A DNA stretch of 64,000 nucleotides from JASLQO01 sp002327525 (GCA_030744435.1 JASLQO010000009.1:248001-312000), one strand, 5' to 3'; shown: positions 9,127 to 18,288, counted from the first letter of the stretch. Made by a program: numbers and translations. Notes: generated from the sequence alone by a model not told the origin.

Positions 9127-10010
9127 GTACGGTCGTACGCAAACCGCGAATGGATGCGCTCGCCGCGTCGATACTGATCACGTTCAACATCATCCTGGGA
9201 CTCAACCAGGCACTGGTGAAAGTGGTGAACGCCGGCTTCTCGCCGGTGTTTCAGGCGGGTCTGCGCTCCATCTGCGCGATCGTACCGGTGCTTGCCTTTG
9301 CGCTGCTGATGCGCAGGCGTGTGAGCATCACGGACGGGTCGCTACCGCTTGGATTGCTGAACGGGCTGCTCTTTTCCATCGAGTTTTCATTGCTGTTCCT
9401 GGCGCTCGACTACACGACCGTCGCCCGGGTCTCGTTGTTGTTCTACACCATGCCGTTCTGGGTGGGGTTGGCTGCGCATTTCCTTTTTCCAGGTGAGCGC
9501 CTCACCGTTGCTCGTTCGGCAGGACTGTTGCTGGCACTCGGCGGTGTAGCGCTGGTATTGACCGAAGAGGGGGTGAGCGCGGGGGAACAGGCCTGGATCG
9601 GAGACTTGCTGGCGCTGGCTGCCGCACTGGCCTGGGGTTCGATAGCGCTACTCACGCGCGGGACGCGGCTGTCCGAAGTGACCCCCGAGATGAATCTTCT
9701 ATACCAGTTGGGCGTTTCAGCGGTGGTGCTGACGGTCGCGGCAGCCTTGTTAGGTGACATGGTGCGAGAGCCGACCAGCACAATCTATGCCGTATTTGCC
9801 TTTCAGGTGATCGTGGTGGTGGCTATTGGCTTTTCCGTGTGGTTCTGGATTCTCTCCATCTACCCGGTGTCGAATATGGCCTCATTTAGCCTGTTGGCAC
9901 CGGTCTGTGGCGTATTTTTCGGTGCGTTGATCTTCGATGAAGTGATTTCGGCGACTTTCATCGCCGCGCTCGCGCTGGTCGTCTCTGGTATTGTGCTGGT
10001 GAACCGCTGA
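9123..10010 (+). CDS. DMT superfamily transporter (EamA domains)
   Basis: Inner-membrane drug/metabolite transporter, 295 aa, with two EamA repeats and about ten hydrophobic helices. It starts at TTG 9123, overlapping the stop of the GGT gene (TTGA), which indicates translational coupling. Typical repeat segments include LNQALVKVVNAGFSPVFQAGLR in the first half and AALAWGSIALLTRGTRL in the second; the C-terminus FGALIFDEVISATFIAALALVVSGIVLVNR is classic for EamA proteins. Such carriers export amino acids or small metabolites; exchange of a product of the coupled transferase is a reasonable but unproven guess. Confidence 0.92.
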   Translation: MSTVVRKPRMDALAASILITFNIILGLNQALVKVVNAGFSPVFQAGLRSICAIVPVLAFALLMRRRVSITDGSLPLGLLNGLLFSIEFSLLFLALDYTTVARVSLLFYTMPFWVGLAAHFLFPGERLTVARSAGLLLALGGVALVLTEEGVSAGEQAWIGDLLALAAALAWGSIALLTRGTRLSEVTPEMNLLYQLGVSAVVLTVAAALLGDMVREPTSTIYAVFAFQVIVVVAIGFSVWFWILSIYPVSNMASFSLLAPVCGVFFGALIFDEVISATFIAALALVVSGIVLVNR

Positions 10011-10026
10011 CGGGGAGCGCAAAAAC

Positions 10027-11151
10027 ATGTATCGGGGCTGGATAGCCGTCATCGTGATCAGTGCCGCAGTCGCGGGAGGTCTTGGGTATTACAAATACCA
10101 GCAGATACAAGCCGCGATCGCCATGGCAGCCGCGTTTCCGGAACCGATAGAAGCGGTGGAGGTATTTGTCTCCCGTGAGGAATTGTGGCAGCCGGTGACA
10201 TCCGTGACCGCGGAAGTGGTCGCGCGGCGATCGGTGACGCTGCGTAACGAACTGGCGGGTACGATAGAGGCGGTGGGGTTCGAGCCAGGGGACGAGGTGG
10301 AGAGCGGACAGCTGCTGCTGCGCCTCGATACCAGTGAAGAGCGTGCGAACCTGGCGGCGGCAAAAGCAGAAGCGCAGGTCGCGAAATTGGATCTCGCGCG
10401 CAACCAGAAACTCATCGCTTCGGGTGCGGGCACGGAAGAGGCGCGGGACCGTGCGCGAGCGCGTTTCGATGCCGCGATGGCGGTGGTCAGGCGGCTGGAA
10501 GCCGTCATCGGGAAAAAGACACTGCGGGCCCCGTTCGCCGCCCGTGCCGGATTGCACGAACTGGAGGCCGGCCAGTTTCTCGACAAAGCCAGCACCATCA
10601 CCCGCCTCATGGGTCTGGACGAAGAAATCTGGGTAGATTTTTCGCTGCCGCAGGAGCAGGCCGCGCTGGAGATTAGTTCTTCGGTCATGGTGACCCTCGG
10701 AGGACCGGATGGACGATCTGCCAGCGCCCGGATTATAGGGCGGGATGCGTTTGTCAACGAACGCTCACGCAATGTGCGGTTCAGGGCACTGGTGACGAAC
10801 GACTTACTGCGTGCAGTGCCAGGGTCGCTGGCTAGCGTAGAGGTACCGCTCGGCGAAGCGCGGGTAGCCGCTCTCGTGCCTGTCACCTCAGTGCGCAAGG
10901 ATTCGTTCGGCGCGAAAGTGTTCGTGCTGCAACCGGCTGAAGAGGGCGCCCGAGGGGACAGTCGCGCCGAGTCTCGTAGCGTGACGCTGGGCCCGCAGCG
11001 CGGTGATCTCGTTATCGTGGTCGGCGTGGAAGTGGGAGAGCGCGTCGCTGCCAATGGCGCGTTCAAGTTGCGTCATGGCGTTCTGGTGAACGGCCGAACG
11101 TCGGAACAGACGGCCGCAGCCGATGCCATTTTCTCGGAGGAGGGTTCGTGA
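10027..11151 (+). CDS. RND efflux periplasmic adaptor (membrane fusion protein)
   Basis: HlyD/MexA-type adaptor, 374 aa, with an N-terminal membrane anchor (residues about 4-22). Family features are the lipoyl halves (LRNELAGTIEAVGFEPGDEV and TLRAPFAARAGLHELEAGQF) flanking a helical hairpin of about 50 residues. These are followed by a beta-barrel domain (LMGLDEEIWVDFSLPQEQ). It bridges the inner-membrane pump to an outer-membrane channel, which is not encoded in this window. It starts 16 bp after the DMT gene and its stop overlaps the pump gene as GTGA, so the two are a co-translated pair. Confidence 0.95.
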   Translation: MYRGWIAVIVISAAVAGGLGYYKYQQIQAAIAMAAAFPEPIEAVEVFVSREELWQPVTSVTAEVVARRSVTLRNELAGTIEAVGFEPGDEVESGQLLLRLDTSEERANLAAAKAEAQVAKLDLARNQKLIASGAGTEEARDRARARFDAAMAVVRRLEAVIGKKTLRAPFAARAGLHELEAGQFLDKASTITRLMGLDEEIWVDFSLPQEQAALEISSSVMVTLGGPDGRSASARIIGRDAFVNERSRNVRFRALVTNDLLRAVPGSLASVEVPLGEARVAALVPVTSVRKDSFGAKVFVLQPAEEGARGDSRAESRSVTLGPQRGDLVIVVGVEVGERVAANGAFKLRHGVLVNGRTSEQTAAADAIFSEEGS

Positions 11152-14100
11152 ATCTCGTTCGTGCCGCCCGCACGCCGCGCTTCACAGATGTGTTCATACG
11201 CCGGCCGGTACTGGCGCTGGTGATTTCCATCGCTTTGGTGGTGATTGGCGTGAGGGTGGCCGTGGACATGCCGGTGTTGCAGTTCCCTCAGATCGAGAGT
11301 GCCTCTCTGGTGATAACGACACCGTACATCGGTGCATCTGCAGAGGTCGTGCAGGGCTTTGTCACCGATCCCATCGAACGTGCCGCGGCCACCATTCCGG
11401 GTGTGGACTTCATCGATTCAGTGACCACCGCCGGAATGAGCACGGTGACGGTATATCTGAAACTCAACGAGCGCAGCACGGATGCGCTCGCTGAATTGTC
11501 GACGCGTCTGGGACAGATCCGCTTCGAGCTGCCACGTGGCGCGGAAGATCCATCCGTACTGGTGCAGCGCGCAGATCGGCCTCAGGCCGGTTGGTATCTC
11601 GGTGTGAAACTCAACGACCATGCCACGCACTCTGAGGTAACCGATTATCTGCGTCGCGAGGTGGTGCCGCAGCTATCCTCCATCACCGGTGTGCAGCAGG
11701 TGTGGCTCGGTGGCGGGCGCCTGCCGGCGATGCGCATCTGGCTGAATCCCGATCGCATGGCGATGTTCAACGTGAATGCCGCGGACGTGGAAACCGCACT
11801 CGCCCGCAACAACATCATCGCGACCATCGGCCAGAGTGAAAATGCTAACCAGCAGATCGATCTGATGGTGGATACCTCGCTCAAGAGTGCCGAAGAATTC
11901 GAGCGTATCGTCATTCGGGAAGCGGATGGCGCGTTGATACGTATAGGTGATGTGGCGCGGGTCGAGCTGGGAGAGGAGGAGAACAACAGCCTGGGCAGGC
12001 TCAATCAGTCCATCACCGTTTGGCTCGGTCTGTACCCGCTGCCGGGTTCAAACGAGATCGAAATCGCCGACGAGATGTACGGCGTGCTCGATGACATCAA
12101 CGCCACCATGCCGTCCGGGCTCGAAATCGAGATCGGTCACGACGTCACCCAATATATGCGCAACGCGCTGCGAGAGATCTTCATCACGCTGGGTGAGACG
12201 GTCCTCCTCGTGGGTCTGGTGGTGGTTGCACTCATGGGATCGTTTCGCACCGCGCTGGTACCTCTGGTGACTATTCCCGTGTCCCTGCTCGGCGCGGTGG
12301 CGGCCATGGCCATCATGGGCTTCTCATTCAACCTGCTCACGGTTCTCGCCATCGTGCTTTCCGTGGGGCTGGTCGTGGACGATGCCATCGTGATGGTGGA
12401 AAACGTGGCTCGCTACATGCGCGAGGGACATTCGCGTTTCGAGGCGGCGCTCGCGAGTTCCAGGCAGCTGGTCTCGCCCATCATTGCCATGACGCTGACG
12501 CTCGCCACCGTTTACGCGCCCATCGGTTTTCTGTCCGGGCTGACCGGCGTACTGTTCAAGGAGTTTGCCTTCACGCTGGCGGTAGCCGTGCTCATATCGG
12601 GATTTCTGGCGCTCACGCTGTCGCCGGTGATGAGTTCGTGGGTGGCGCCGGAGCGCGGACGGGAAGCGAAGATGACACAGAGGGTCAATGCGCTGTTTGA
12701 GGCCACGCGCTCCGTGTACAGCCGATTGCTCAATGTGGTGCTGGTGTCCAACGGTAAAGTCGTATTCGTGGCGCTGTTCGCGACGCTGCTCGCCATACCT
12801 TTTTTCCTTTTCTCGCAGAAAGAACTCGCCCCAACAGAGGATCAGGGCTCCATCAATGTGGCGTTTACCGCGCCACCCGAGGCTTCGATCGGGTACACCG
12901 AGCGCTACATGTTCGCTGTGGTCGACGCCATGCTGGAACTTCCGGGGTCCGACGAGATGTGGCAGATGGTGAATCCCTCGGGGGGCTTTGGCGGTATAGA
13001 GTTCGTCGATTTCGATCTCCGCGAGAATTCCGTACACGATCTGTTGCCGCGTGCCTTCGGCACCTTGTCCCAGGTCACGGGTCTCACCGTGTTCCCGGTG
13101 CTGCCATCGGCGCTTCCGAGCGCGGGACGCTATGACATGGAGTTTGTCGTGTTGTCCTCCGATGATGCGCAAACCATGCTGGGGCATGCTGATCGACTGC
13201 TGGAAGCAGCGAGAGCGAGCGGAGTGTTCATGTTCGTGGACACCGACCTTCGTATCGACCTTCCCCAGGGACGCTTTCTGCTCGATCGTGAACGGGTGGC
13301 GGATCTAGGCATGGATCTGGCCACCGTGTCGCGTCAGCTCGGCACCTATCTTTCCGCCAATTACGTCAACCGCTTCAATCTGGGCGGAACCGCGTATCGG
13401 GTGATCCCGATGGTCGAAGAGGGGGGGCGCTCCGATCCCACGGCGCTTTTGGACCTGCAATTACGCACACCGGCCGGTGACCTGGTGCCTCTGCGCGCCA
13501 TTGCCCGGCTGGACCAGAGCGTGGCGCCCCGCCAACTGGCCAAGTTTCAGCAGAAAAACTCGTTCCGCATTCGCGGTGGCATCATTCCCGGGCGTACCAA
13601 GGAGGAAGGGCTGCAGGCCATGGAACGGCTGGCTGGACAGATTCTGCCGCCTGCCTACCAGGTGGATTATGCGGGTGAGTCGCGTCAGTTGCGCCAGGAA
13701 GGCAACACGCTGGTGGGCGTGCTCGGTGTTTCGCTCGTGTTCGTGTTCATGGCGCTGGCGGTGCAGTTCAACAGCTTCCGCGACCCGCTGGTGGTGCTGC
13801 TCGGCTCAGTTCCGCTTGCGCTGTCGGGCGCATTGCTGTTCACCTTTCTCGGACTCACTACCATCAACATCTACTCGCAGATCGGTTTCATCACACTGGT
13901 GGGGCTGATTGCGAAGAACGCGATTCTCATTGTCGAATTCGCGCGCCAGTCGCGCAGTGAAGGGAAGAGCAAACTGCAAGCCATTCACCAATCCGCGGAG
14001 ACGAGGCTACGTCCCGTGCTGATGACGGCGGGTGCGACCATCATGGGGCACCTGCCGCTGGTGCTGGTAACCGGTCCGGGTGCGGAAGCCCGAAATAGCA

Positions 14101-14276
14101 TCGGTATCGTATTGGTGGCCGGTATGGCGGTAGGAACGCTCTTCACGCTGTTCGTGTTGCCGAGCATCTACTATCTGCTGGCGAGCGAAACTCAGCAGAC
14201 TCACGGTGATGTGTCGCAAGATAGCCGCGTGGCGGATGGGGCCCTGGCGCCCGAAACAGGCGGTGCAGTCCGCTGA
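11148..14276 (+). CDS. RND multidrug efflux pump, HAE1 family permease
   Basis: Proton-driven inner-membrane pump, 1042 aa, the normal length. Starts with GTG at 11148 behind GGAGGAGGG. The N-terminus FTDVFIRRPVLALVISIALV and the fourth-helix pair DD in GLVVDDAIVMVENVARYM (the proton-relay aspartates) are clear. The second-half signatures PLALSGALLFTFLGLTTINI and GLIAKNAILIVEFARQ are also present. Twelve helices and two large periplasmic loops fit HAE1/MexB-MexF pumps. No TetR, LysR or outer-membrane factor gene is adjacent, so regulation and the exit duct must be supplied elsewhere. Substrate range cannot be predicted. Confidence 0.96.
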   Translation: MNLVRAARTPRFTDVFIRRPVLALVISIALVVIGVRVAVDMPVLQFPQIESASLVITTPYIGASAEVVQGFVTDPIERAAATIPGVDFIDSVTTAGMSTVTVYLKLNERSTDALAELSTRLGQIRFELPRGAEDPSVLVQRADRPQAGWYLGVKLNDHATHSEVTDYLRREVVPQLSSITGVQQVWLGGGRLPAMRIWLNPDRMAMFNVNAADVETALARNNIIATIGQSENANQQIDLMVDTSLKSAEEFERIVIREADGALIRIGDVARVELGEEENNSLGRLNQSITVWLGLYPLPGSNEIEIADEMYGVLDDINATMPSGLEIEIGHDVTQYMRNALREIFITLGETVLLVGLVVVALMGSFRTALVPLVTIPVSLLGAVAAMAIMGFSFNLLTVLAIVLSVGLVVDDAIVMVENVARYMREGHSRFEAALASSRQLVSPIIAMTLTLATVYAPIGFLSGLTGVLFKEFAFTLAVAVLISGFLALTLSPVMSSWVAPERGREAKMTQRVNALFEATRSVYSRLLNVVLVSNGKVVFVALFATLLAIPFFLFSQKELAPTEDQGSINVAFTAPPEASIGYTERYMFAVVDAMLELPGSDEMWQMVNPSGGFGGIEFVDFDLRENSVHDLLPRAFGTLSQVTGLTVFPVLPSALPSAGRYDMEFVVLSSDDAQTMLGHADRLLEAARASGVFMFVDTDLRIDLPQGRFLLDRERVADLGMDLATVSRQLGTYLSANYVNRFNLGGTAYRVIPMVEEGGRSDPTALLDLQLRTPAGDLVPLRAIARLDQSVAPRQLAKFQQKNSFRIRGGIIPGRTKEEGLQAMERLAGQILPPAYQVDYAGESRQLRQEGNTLVGVLGVSLVFVFMALAVQFNSFRDPLVVLLGSVPLALSGALLFTFLGLTTINIYSQIGFITLVGLIAKNAILIVEFARQSRSEGKSKLQAIHQSAETRLRPVLMTAGATIMGHLPLVLVTGPGAEARNSIGIVLVAGMAVGTLFTLFVLPSIYYLLASETQQTHGDVSQDSRVADGALAPETGGAVR

Positions 14277-14319
14277 ATGTAGGGCGGGCGTGGTCCCGGC
14301 GAAAATAGCCTCTTGAGCC

Positions 14320-14720
14320 TCAGTTGCGCGCCAACTCACTGAGCCGGCTGATGCGCGCGTCGTCCGGCCCCAGGTGTTCGATCAGGGTACCGAGGACCTC
14401 GGTGAAATCGAGTGTTCCTGCCAGTGCCATTTCCTCGAGATCAGCCCAGTGCTTCGTCCGATTGAAGAAGGCTTTGAATATGGCGAGATCGGTGCATGCG
14501 AGGAAGGGCACATTGCAGCCCATGAATGACTCCCACCGGATCCGAGTGGACGCCTTGTCGTGCAGCGGGAACGTATTGAGGAATACTCCACCGGTGTTGC
14601 GCGCCACCACGAGCGAACCTGGGCGTCGTGTCGAAGACGTTCGCGTTGCTTGACGGTGGGGGTGATCTCATCGGGTAGTGCCGCGAGTGTGCGCTCCATT
14701 TCCGCGACGCCGACAAACAC
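14320..14720 (-). pseudogene. Nucleotidyltransferase-like gene, N-terminally truncated and frameshifted
   Basis: Two reading frames together give one recognisable protein. From 14720 one frame reads AEMERTLAALPDEITPT... RHDAQVRSWWRATPV. At about 14585-14590 similarity moves to another frame: GGVFLNTFPLHDKAST... NVPFLACTDLAIFKAFFNRTK, then WADLEEMALAGTLD. A single missing base near 14586 explains the shift. The C-terminal part matches small nucleotidyltransferase-like proteins usually paired with an XRE regulator. The N-terminal nucleotidyltransferase core (GSxxxxxxxxxxDxD motif) is missing; upstream sequence is replaced by the oppositely oriented XRE fragment. It is very unlikely to be functional. 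Family call is from memory of such pairs. Confidence 0.65.
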
Positions 14721-14726
14721 GCGGGC

Positions 14727-14888
14727 ATGAGTCTGAGGGAACTTGCCCGACGAGCGGGAACCTCACACGCAACGCTCAGCGCGTACGAGAAAGGGGTCAA
14801 GACACCCTCGACCTCCACCTTCGTACGCCATGCACGGGCACAAGGCTGTCTGGATGCGGTGGCGGATTTCATGGAAAACATCGCCTGA
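14727..14888 (+). CDS. Small XRE-family helix-turn-helix protein, probably a remnant
   Basis: A 53-residue frame from ATG 14727 to TGA 14888 reads MSLRELARRAGTSHATLSAY then EKGVKTPSTSTFVRHARAQG, a good XRE/Cro helix-turn-helix. The same frame is open back to 14679 and similarity appears to start around RDADKHAG, so the true N-terminus is probably lost or lacks a start codon. The C-terminal half after the HTH is short. It lies head-to-head with the broken nucleotidyltransferase, whereas such pairs are normally in the same direction, which points to a rearrangement at about 14700-14725. Could still encode a DNA-binding peptide, but I regard it as decayed. Confidence 0.55.
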   Translation: MSLRELARRAGTSHATLSAYEKGVKTPSTSTFVRHARAQGCLDAVADFMENIA

Positions 14889-14988
14889 TCCGGTTCGGCG
14901 CTCCGGCAAGAGGTCTTGGTTTATCTATCTGTTGCTTCCCCTATACCGTGCTCGGCTCGCCGCGGGTGATTTGTAGGGCCCGCGTTCG

Positions 14989-15806
14989 TTACGAGGTGCC
15001 TTTGTTCTTCTCCTTTTCGAGCGCCAGTGCCACACCGCCGAGACGGCGTTGCTCGGGATCTGCATCCTTCGCACGCACGGAGCCCGCCATCTCCAGCATC
15101 ATGTAGCTGGAATGCGTTGCCTGAACAGCGTTGCGGTAGCCCATGGCGTCCTGAGCGGCGTTGATGGAGTTCTTCAGCATGCGCAGGGTGAGGGCGTCGT
15201 TTTTTGCGATTCGCTGCGCCTGGGCCATGGCAGATTCCATCAGCTCTTCGCGCGGGACCACCTCACACACCAGCCCGAGTTCGAGCGCTTCCGCGGCGTG
15301 GATGAAGCGGTTCTCGTACAGGATCTGCTTCGCCTTGCGCACTCCGAGATCCCAGGGTGCGGTAAAGAGCTGGAGATGCGCGGGTAGAAACTTTGCATCG
15401 TCCGCGGCGATGATCAGGTCCATGCATGACGCGATCAGGTAGCCACCGAAAATGCAGTACCCCTGCACCGCGGCGATGGTGGGTTTTTGACGTCGCGCCA
15501 ACGAAGGCTCGAATCGATCATCAGGTGCCATGAGCGATTGATCCGGCCGAGCGTGCCGGGACCGAAGGGCTCGGCCTCCTGATCCGCGATTTCTTCAGGG
15601 GTGCCGAGATCGTGGCCGGCGGAGAAGTGCTCACTGGCGCCGCACAGCACGACGACACGCACGGAGGTGTCGTTGTCGGCCTCGGCAAAGGCATCGTTCA
15701 TTTCCTCCAGCAGTATGCGTGATTGCGCGTTGCGGTAGCGCGGCCGGTTGAGGCGAATGATGGCGATGCGGTCGTGTTTTTCGGTTTCGATCTGCTGGTA
15801 GCTCAT
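14989..15806 (-). pseudogene. Enoyl-CoA hydratase/isomerase (crotonase), single-base frameshift
   Basis: A complete crotonase of about 272 codons split into two frames. The first (ATG 15806) gives MSYQQIETEKHDRIAIIRLN and the oxyanion-hole motif HFSAGHDL. The second continues KPTIAAVQGYCIFGGYLIAS with the second oxyanion segment and a normal C-terminus. The junction is WRDVK/KPTIA at a run of five A (minus strand; T at 15484-15488); one extra A would restore the frame. This may be a real inactivating mutation or a sequencing/assembly error in a homopolymer. It is the last gene of the mutase island and is only 15 bp from the preceding small membrane-protein gene. Confidence 0.85.
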
Positions 15807-15820
15807 GCGAGGTGCCCTTC

Positions 15821-16105
15821 TTATCTGTCTCTTGAATGAAAGCTTATCGTGAATCCGGTGCACTGCCACATATGCCACGTCAAGACGAGGTAGAAAGCGA
15901 GTGCGGTGGCGAAGTGCCACTCGGAGATGTTTTCCAGCCAGTCATCGTTTTCGACCAGGTTGGCGAGCGTGGCCAGAACAAGGTCCTCCAGCAGCATGAA
16001 GAGCCCGACATCGAATAGGGCCGTCGCGAGGTCGGCGAAGACGCCGTGAAAAGCGCTGATGCCGAATAAAAAGAGTGTTATCAGCCCGAGGTTCCGTGGC
16101 AACAT
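15821..16105 (-). CDS. Small hypothetical membrane protein
   Basis: 94 aa from ATG 16105 (MLPRNLGLITLFLFGISAFH). Three hydrophobic segments are visible: about residues 5-20, 26-46 (ATALFDVGLFMLLEDLVLAT) and 64-84 (WHFATALAFYLVLTWHMWQ). Upstream in-frame sequence to 16228 overlaps the B12-domain gene and is not needed. I do not recognise a family. It lies between the B12-binding subunit and the frameshifted crotonase, same strand, with gaps of 40 and 14 bp, so it is probably co-transcribed with the mutase genes. No function is proposed. Confidence 0.6.
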   Translation of the reverse strand: MLPRNLGLITLFLFGISAFHGVFADLATALFDVGLFMLLEDLVLATLANLVENDDWLENISEWHFATALAFYLVLTWHMWQCTGFTISFHSRDR

Positions 16106-16145
16106 GAAGTCACCGCCACTGGCTTGCGGTGGTTGGAAACCGTTG

Positions 16146-16556
16146 TCACTTCGAATCGCACTTAGCCAGATCACGAATGGCATCCACAATCTCGTTTTGA
16201 GATGCCCTCGCATCGAACACGCCGTCAACTCCCTTCTCGATCATCTCCTCGGCGTCTTTGCTGGTTATGATCGAACCTCCGATCACCACCCGGCAGTCGA
16301 GTCCTCTACTTCTGATGTCAGCGATGAGCCGAGGCACGAGCGTCAGATACTCCCAGGAGTGGCAGCTGATTCCGACTACGTGTGCGCCCACTTTCTCGGC
16401 GTGCGCTGCAACCTGAGCGGGCGTATTGAAGACACCCATATAGCTCACGAACATCTGAGATTCCAACAGCATGCGTTGCACGGCTATCGCGCCATTTTCG
16501 TGCTGGTCTATACCCATGGTCGCGATCACGATTCTCGGTACACCCTTCATGTTCAA
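16146..16556 (-). CDS. Cobalamin-binding small subunit of an acyl-CoA mutase
   Basis: 136-aa Rossmann-like B12-binding protein. The base-off/His-on motif DxHxxG is present as DQHENG, with the serine of GISCHSWEYLTLVPRL and the GG of VVIGGSIIT that line the nucleotide tail. In separate-subunit mutases this domain docks on the large TIM-barrel subunit, encoded immediately upstream here (start overlaps its stop by 4 bases). The protein is therefore expected to be the dedicated partner of the divergent large subunit at 16553-18139 and to carry adenosylcobalamin. Confidence 0.92.
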   Translation of the reverse strand: MNMKGVPRIVIATMGIDQHENGAIAVQRMLLESQMFVSYMGVFNTPAQVAAHAEKVGAHVVGISCHSWEYLTLVPRLIADIRSRGLDCRVVIGGSIITSKDAEEMIEKGVDGVFDARASQNEIVDAIRDLAKCDSK

Positions 16557-18139
16557 AGCGGCAACTCGATCGTCGGCTCGATCATTGCATATGGATCATA
16601 TGGCCGGTTCGTGACGAGCCGCATGATACCCGCCATCTCTCCGACCGTGACGTCGGCTTCGAAGCATTGCATGACGACCGGTACGAGATTCCCACCATCC
16701 CTTACTGCTGTGGCGAGTCCCCGCATTGAATCTTTCGCGGCAGTTTGATCCCGGGTCCGTTTCAGGTTTCGAACCCGCTCCGTCTGGGTTTTGCATGCTT
16801 CGATCTTGGTTTCGGCGATATCCTTGAGAAGTTGGTCTTCTTCCTCAGGAACCACGTGGCAGTTCACACCGACAATCGAGAGTTCTTCCTTCTGAACGGC
16901 GCGCTGACCTTCTTCCATCGCGCTGTGAAAAATATCTCGGAAGTAACCGCGTTCCTGAATCGCTTCGATATCCCCTGCGTTTTCTATCTCTTCGATTCGA
17001 GTCAGTATCCTGGTTTCGATTTCGTCAGTGAGCCATTCGACGAAGTGCGATCCGCCCAGGGGGTCGACCACTCGTGTCACCCCTGTCTCGGTTTCGATGA
17101 TCTGCTGGGTACGAAGCCCTACGAGATGTCCTTCTTGGGAAGGCGTGCGATAGGCCTCGTCAAAGGTGGAGATTTCGATGGCATGAGCACCTCCGAGCAC
17201 CAGCGATAACGCCTGCAGCGCACCGCGCGAAATATTGTTGACCGGTTGCTGGGCGGTCAGGGACAGACCCGACGTATGACTGGTGAGTACGACCGTCTGG
17301 GAGCGCGGGTCCCGTGCGCCGAACTCGTCGCGCATGGTGCGTGCGAAAATGCGTCGGCTCGCCCGTAGCTTCGCCACCTCCTCGAAGAAATCCATGCCGC
17401 AGTTGACGAGGATTGCGATTCTTGGAGCAAAAGCATCGATCTCCACACCGCGCTCGAGCAGTTTTCGTGTGAGGTGCCTTATCTCGACAAACCCCAGGGC
17501 CATTTCTTCCACCGCATCTAGACCGGACTCGCTGAAGAAGTAGGTATCTTCGACGTATGCGTGGAACTTCGGCATGTGGCGCGCGCAGTATTCCATGCAA
17601 TCCAGGGAGAGCCTGACACGCAATTCGACCGGCAGATGGTTGGCATAGGTGCAATCCTCGCCATAGAGCGGCATCTGTAGCACCGACCCCCGGACGGCGT
17701 CGGGCGGATAACCGTAGTGCTTTGCGGCGCACAGCAGGCCTGCAAGCGACATCAGGGACGGTACAGAGCTCGAGACGGCCACCTTGTCCAGCGGAATATC
17801 TCTGAACAGATCGATGTAGTCCTGTTTGCAGCACAGCGAAACCCCCTGCGTGCCAACCGATGACTCGAGCAGTGGGTGGTCGGCGTCGAACATGCTCATG
17901 GTCGGGCCATCGCCGATGATATCCACGCCATCCTGACCCAGCTCCAACAGATACTTGATCTGCTGGTTGGATCGTTTGCCGTCTCCCTCACCCGACAACT
18001 CGCGCTGTTGCCAGCCCCCGGTCCTCGGTTGTGCGAATCGGCCGCGTGTGAAAGGAAAAACGCCGGGGCTTTCCGCGCCCTCTTTGCTATAGAAGGGTTG
18101 CAGCGAAACTCCGGATCGTGTTCTTTTTCTATCGTCCAT
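16553..18139 (-). CDS. Divergent B12-dependent acyl-CoA mutase, large subunit
   Basis: 528 aa from ATG 18139, preceded by a strong GAGGAGGG ribosome site; a longer frame to 18178 is less likely. The TIM-barrel is recognisable by FPFTRGRFAQ, KYLLELGQDGVDI, EVAKLRASRRIFARTM, SGLSLTAQQPVNNISRGALQ and RVVDPLGGSHFVEWLTDEIE. Compared by eye with Propionibacterium methylmalonyl-CoA mutase, substrate Arg207 is kept. Tyr89 aligns with Arg, Gln197 with Leu, and the catalytic His244 with Phe (DTYFFSESG instead of SGYHMQEAG). It is therefore an acyl-CoA mutase-family protein with an unknown substrate, or possibly altered chemistry. It has its own B12 subunit; the only MeaB in the window is 1.6 kb upstream in the same orientation. 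Confidence 0.88.
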   Translation of the reverse strand: MDDRKRTRSGVSLQPFYSKEGAESPGVFPFTRGRFAQPRTGGWQQRELSGEGDGKRSNQQIKYLLELGQDGVDIIGDGPTMSMFDADHPLLESSVGTQGVSLCCKQDYIDLFRDIPLDKVAVSSSVPSLMSLAGLLCAAKHYGYPPDAVRGSVLQMPLYGEDCTYANHLPVELRVRLSLDCMEYCARHMPKFHAYVEDTYFFSESGLDAVEEMALGFVEIRHLTRKLLERGVEIDAFAPRIAILVNCGMDFFEEVAKLRASRRIFARTMRDEFGARDPRSQTVVLTSHTSGLSLTAQQPVNNISRGALQALSLVLGGAHAIEISTFDEAYRTPSQEGHLVGLRTQQIIETETGVTRVVDPLGGSHFVEWLTDEIETRILTRIEEIENAGDIEAIQERGYFRDIFHSAMEEGQRAVQKEELSIVGVNCHVVPEEEDQLLKDIAETKIEACKTQTERVRNLKRTRDQTAAKDSMRGLATAVRDGGNLVPVVMQCFEADVTVGEMAGIMRLVTNRPYDPYAMIEPTIELPL

Positions 18140-18288
18140 GGACCCTCCTCGTACCGGGTATGCCGTGTGGCTACGCACTGTGATTCAGCATAACGAGCGA
18201 ACGCGCGCTGAGAAACCGGAAGCTGATTCAGGGAAGCACTGAGCGAACGAGAATTGGTCGGAGCTTCCCCGCCACTGGTGCGGCGCGC

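Noticed and set aside
10089..11066. 325-codon minus-strand frame rich in Ser, Arg and Ala
   Set aside because: Shadow of the adaptor gene; composition is that of the reverse strand of a GC-rich gene.
12324..13187. 287-codon minus-strand open frame
   Set aside because: Antisense to the RND pump; Arg/His-rich composition typical of a shadow frame.
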